5,584 nucleotides of DNA. Source: Candidatus Aminicenantota bacterium. GTDB taxonomy: Bacteria > Acidobacteriota > Aminicenantia > Aminicenantales > Aminicenantaceae. The stretch is from assembly GCA_030617525.1 (NCBI GenBank), contig JAUWVG010000195.1, positions 1 through 5,584 of the forward strand. The letters are read 5' to 3'. The notes beneath the pieces are model-generated. The model was not told the origin of the DNA. It made no database searches and was given only the letters and a program-made list of their open reading frames with translations. Shown here one piece after another: positions 4,392-5,584 of this stretch (its first letter is position 1; each line of letters opens with the position of its first letter). The position numbers were made by a program, and so were the translations under genes.

Positions 4392-5584
4392 ATGTTTTCC
4401 AAAATATTAATCGCCAACCGCGGAGAAATCGCTCTGCGAATCATACGATCAGCCAAAGAACTCGGCATCAAAACCGTTGCGGTTTTCTCCGAACCTGACC
4501 GAGAATCCCTTCATTCCATTGTTGCAGATGAGAAAGTTTGTATTGGACCGAGGAAAGCATCAGAGAGTTATCTCAGCATACCTCGTATCATGAGTGCAGT
4601 TGAAATCACTCGGGCGGATGCCATCCATCCCGGATACGGTTTTTTGGCTGAGAATCCCAGGTTTCCAGAGATATGTGAGAATTCCGGAGTCACATTTATC
4701 GGCCCTCCCTCTTCAGTTATTAAGCTTATGGGTGATAAAAACCGGGCACGACAGGAGATGAAAAAGGCTAAACTTCCCATTATTCCGGGGAGTGAGACGA
4801 TAATCGAAGATCTCCTTGAAGCAAAAAAAGTCATCCGAAAAATCGGCTATCCTGTCATTCTGAAGGCCGTGGCTGGTGGAGGCGGAAAAGGGATGAGGAT
4901 TGCTCATTCAGCAGCAGATCTCGAAAAACAATTCCCGATTGCTCAAAACGAAGCCAGAGCGGCATTTGGAAATCCCTCTCTTTACATGGAGAGATACATC
5001 CAAATTTCCAGGCATATCGAAATTCAAGTGATCGGAGACCAAAAAGGAAATATTACCGCTTTTGCAGAACGGGAATGTTCCATCCAGAGAAAACATCAAA
5101 AACTGATCGAGGAAACTCCCTCTCCATTTATCGATGAAAAGACTCGAAGGAAAATGATAAAAGCAGCACAGGATGCCGCAAAGGCAATCGGCTACCAAAG
5201 CCTTGGCACATTTGAATTTCTCGTCGATGAACGAAAAAAATTCTATTTTATGGAAGCCAATGCGAGAGTCCAGGTCGAACATCCCATAACGGAAATGGTT
5301 TACGGTATCGATTTGATAAAGGAACAAATCAAGATAGCTGCAGGAGAAAAACTGATCTTGCCGCCAGAGATGAAGCCAAGAGGACACAGCATGGAATGTC
5401 GGATCAACGCAGAAGAAGCGGAAACTTTTATCCCCTCTCCGGGAAAAATTGACTTTCTTGTCCTCCCCGGAGGTCAAGGTGTCCGTGTAGATTCAGCGGC
5501 CTACAGAGGTTGGGTGATTCCTCCTGACTATGATTCTCTAGTGGCAAAAATCATTGTCCATGCCTCAAAACGAGAGGAGACAAT
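4392..5584 (+). CDS. accC: Acetyl-CoA carboxylase biotin carboxylase subunit, 3' end missing
   Basis: AccC uses ATP and bicarbonate to carboxylate biotin on AccB. The visible 397 codons start MFSKILIANRGEIALRIIRS and run off the window; the family is about 445-450 residues, so some 50 are missing. The N-terminal domain includes IHPGYGFLAEN (78-88). The ATP-grasp part has Lys116, Lys158, the glycine-rich GGGGKGMR (162-169), His208, and ERECSIQRKHQK ending at Lys237. It also has Glu275 and the signature MEANARVQVEHPITEM (287-302), containing Glu288, Asn290, Arg292 and Glu296. CRINAE (336-341) carries the Arg near the biotin site, and all key residues I know are present. The ATG at 4392 lies seven bases after the accB stop with no clear ribosome binding site, suggesting coupling. 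The visible part is intact, without a frameshift. Confidence 0.98.
   Translation, partial: MFSKILIANRGEIALRIIRSAKELGIKTVAVFSEPDRESLHSIVADEKVCIGPRKASESYLSIPRIMSAVEITRADAIHPGYGFLAENPRFPEICENSGVTFIGPPSSVIKLMGDKNRARQEMKKAKLPIIPGSETIIEDLLEAKKVIRKIGYPVILKAVAGGGGKGMRIAHSAADLEKQFPIAQNEARAAFGNPSLYMERYIQISRHIEIQVIGDQKGNITAFAERECSIQRKHQKLIEETPSPFIDEKTRRKMIKAAQDAAKAIGYQSLGTFEFLVDERKKFYFMEANARVQVEHPITEMVYGIDLIKEQIKIAAGEKLILPPEMKPRGHSMECRINAEEAETFIPSPGKIDFLVLPGGQGVRVDSAAYRGWVIPPDYDSLVAKIIVHASKREET

Noticed and set aside
4908..5477. 189-codon minus-strand frame opposite accC
   Set aside because: It is antisense to intact accC with its ATP-grasp motifs. Its Cys/Phe-rich composition is typical of a shadow frame.

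Overview
The window is an ordinary bacterial housekeeping region. On the minus strand lies a compact translation and secretion cluster, ffh-rpsP-khpA-rimM-trmD-rplS (3690 down to 224). Diverging from it on the plus strand is the start of the fatty-acid synthesis operon accB-accC (3920 to the window end, with accC cut off). Every recognised protein is bacterial. Base composition looks moderately AT-rich by eye, with many A/T homopolymer runs. The order rpsP-khpA-rimM-trmD-rplS is shared by many phyla, so it does not fix the taxon. An Acidobacteriota/Aminicenantes-like or similar uncultured lineage is only a guess.

Layout: positions 1-117 hold an open plus-strand frame entering from the left edge, unrecognised and possibly the tail of a truncated gene. 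It contains a nested inverted repeat (66-99). Positions 118-223 are noncoding and carry one copy of a short degenerate dispersed repeat (133-179). From 224 to 3690 the six minus-strand genes are tightly packed: khpA and rimM overlap, rimM and trmD overlap, and the khpA Shine-Dalgarno sequence contains the rpsP stop codon. The 86-base ffh-rpsP gap holds a near-consensus sigma-70-type promoter, so the ribosomal part can probably be transcribed separately from ffh. The roughly 230-base divergent region 3691-3919 holds an extended -10 promoter for ffh, the second copy of the dispersed repeat (3792-3835), and a possible accB promoter with a perfect -35 hexamer.

Together the genes cover co-translational membrane targeting (Ffh), 30S and 50S ribosomal proteins (S16, L19), 16S maturation (RimM), tRNA m1G37 modification (TrmD), an RNA-binding KH protein (KhpA), and the first half-reaction of acetyl-CoA carboxylase (AccB, AccC). 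I found no new defence, mobile or biosynthetic system. The points most worth a second look are the repeat pair bracketing the minus-strand cluster, the internal rpsP promoter, the non-ATG starts of khpA and rimM, and substitutions in otherwise conserved TrmD and Ffh motifs.
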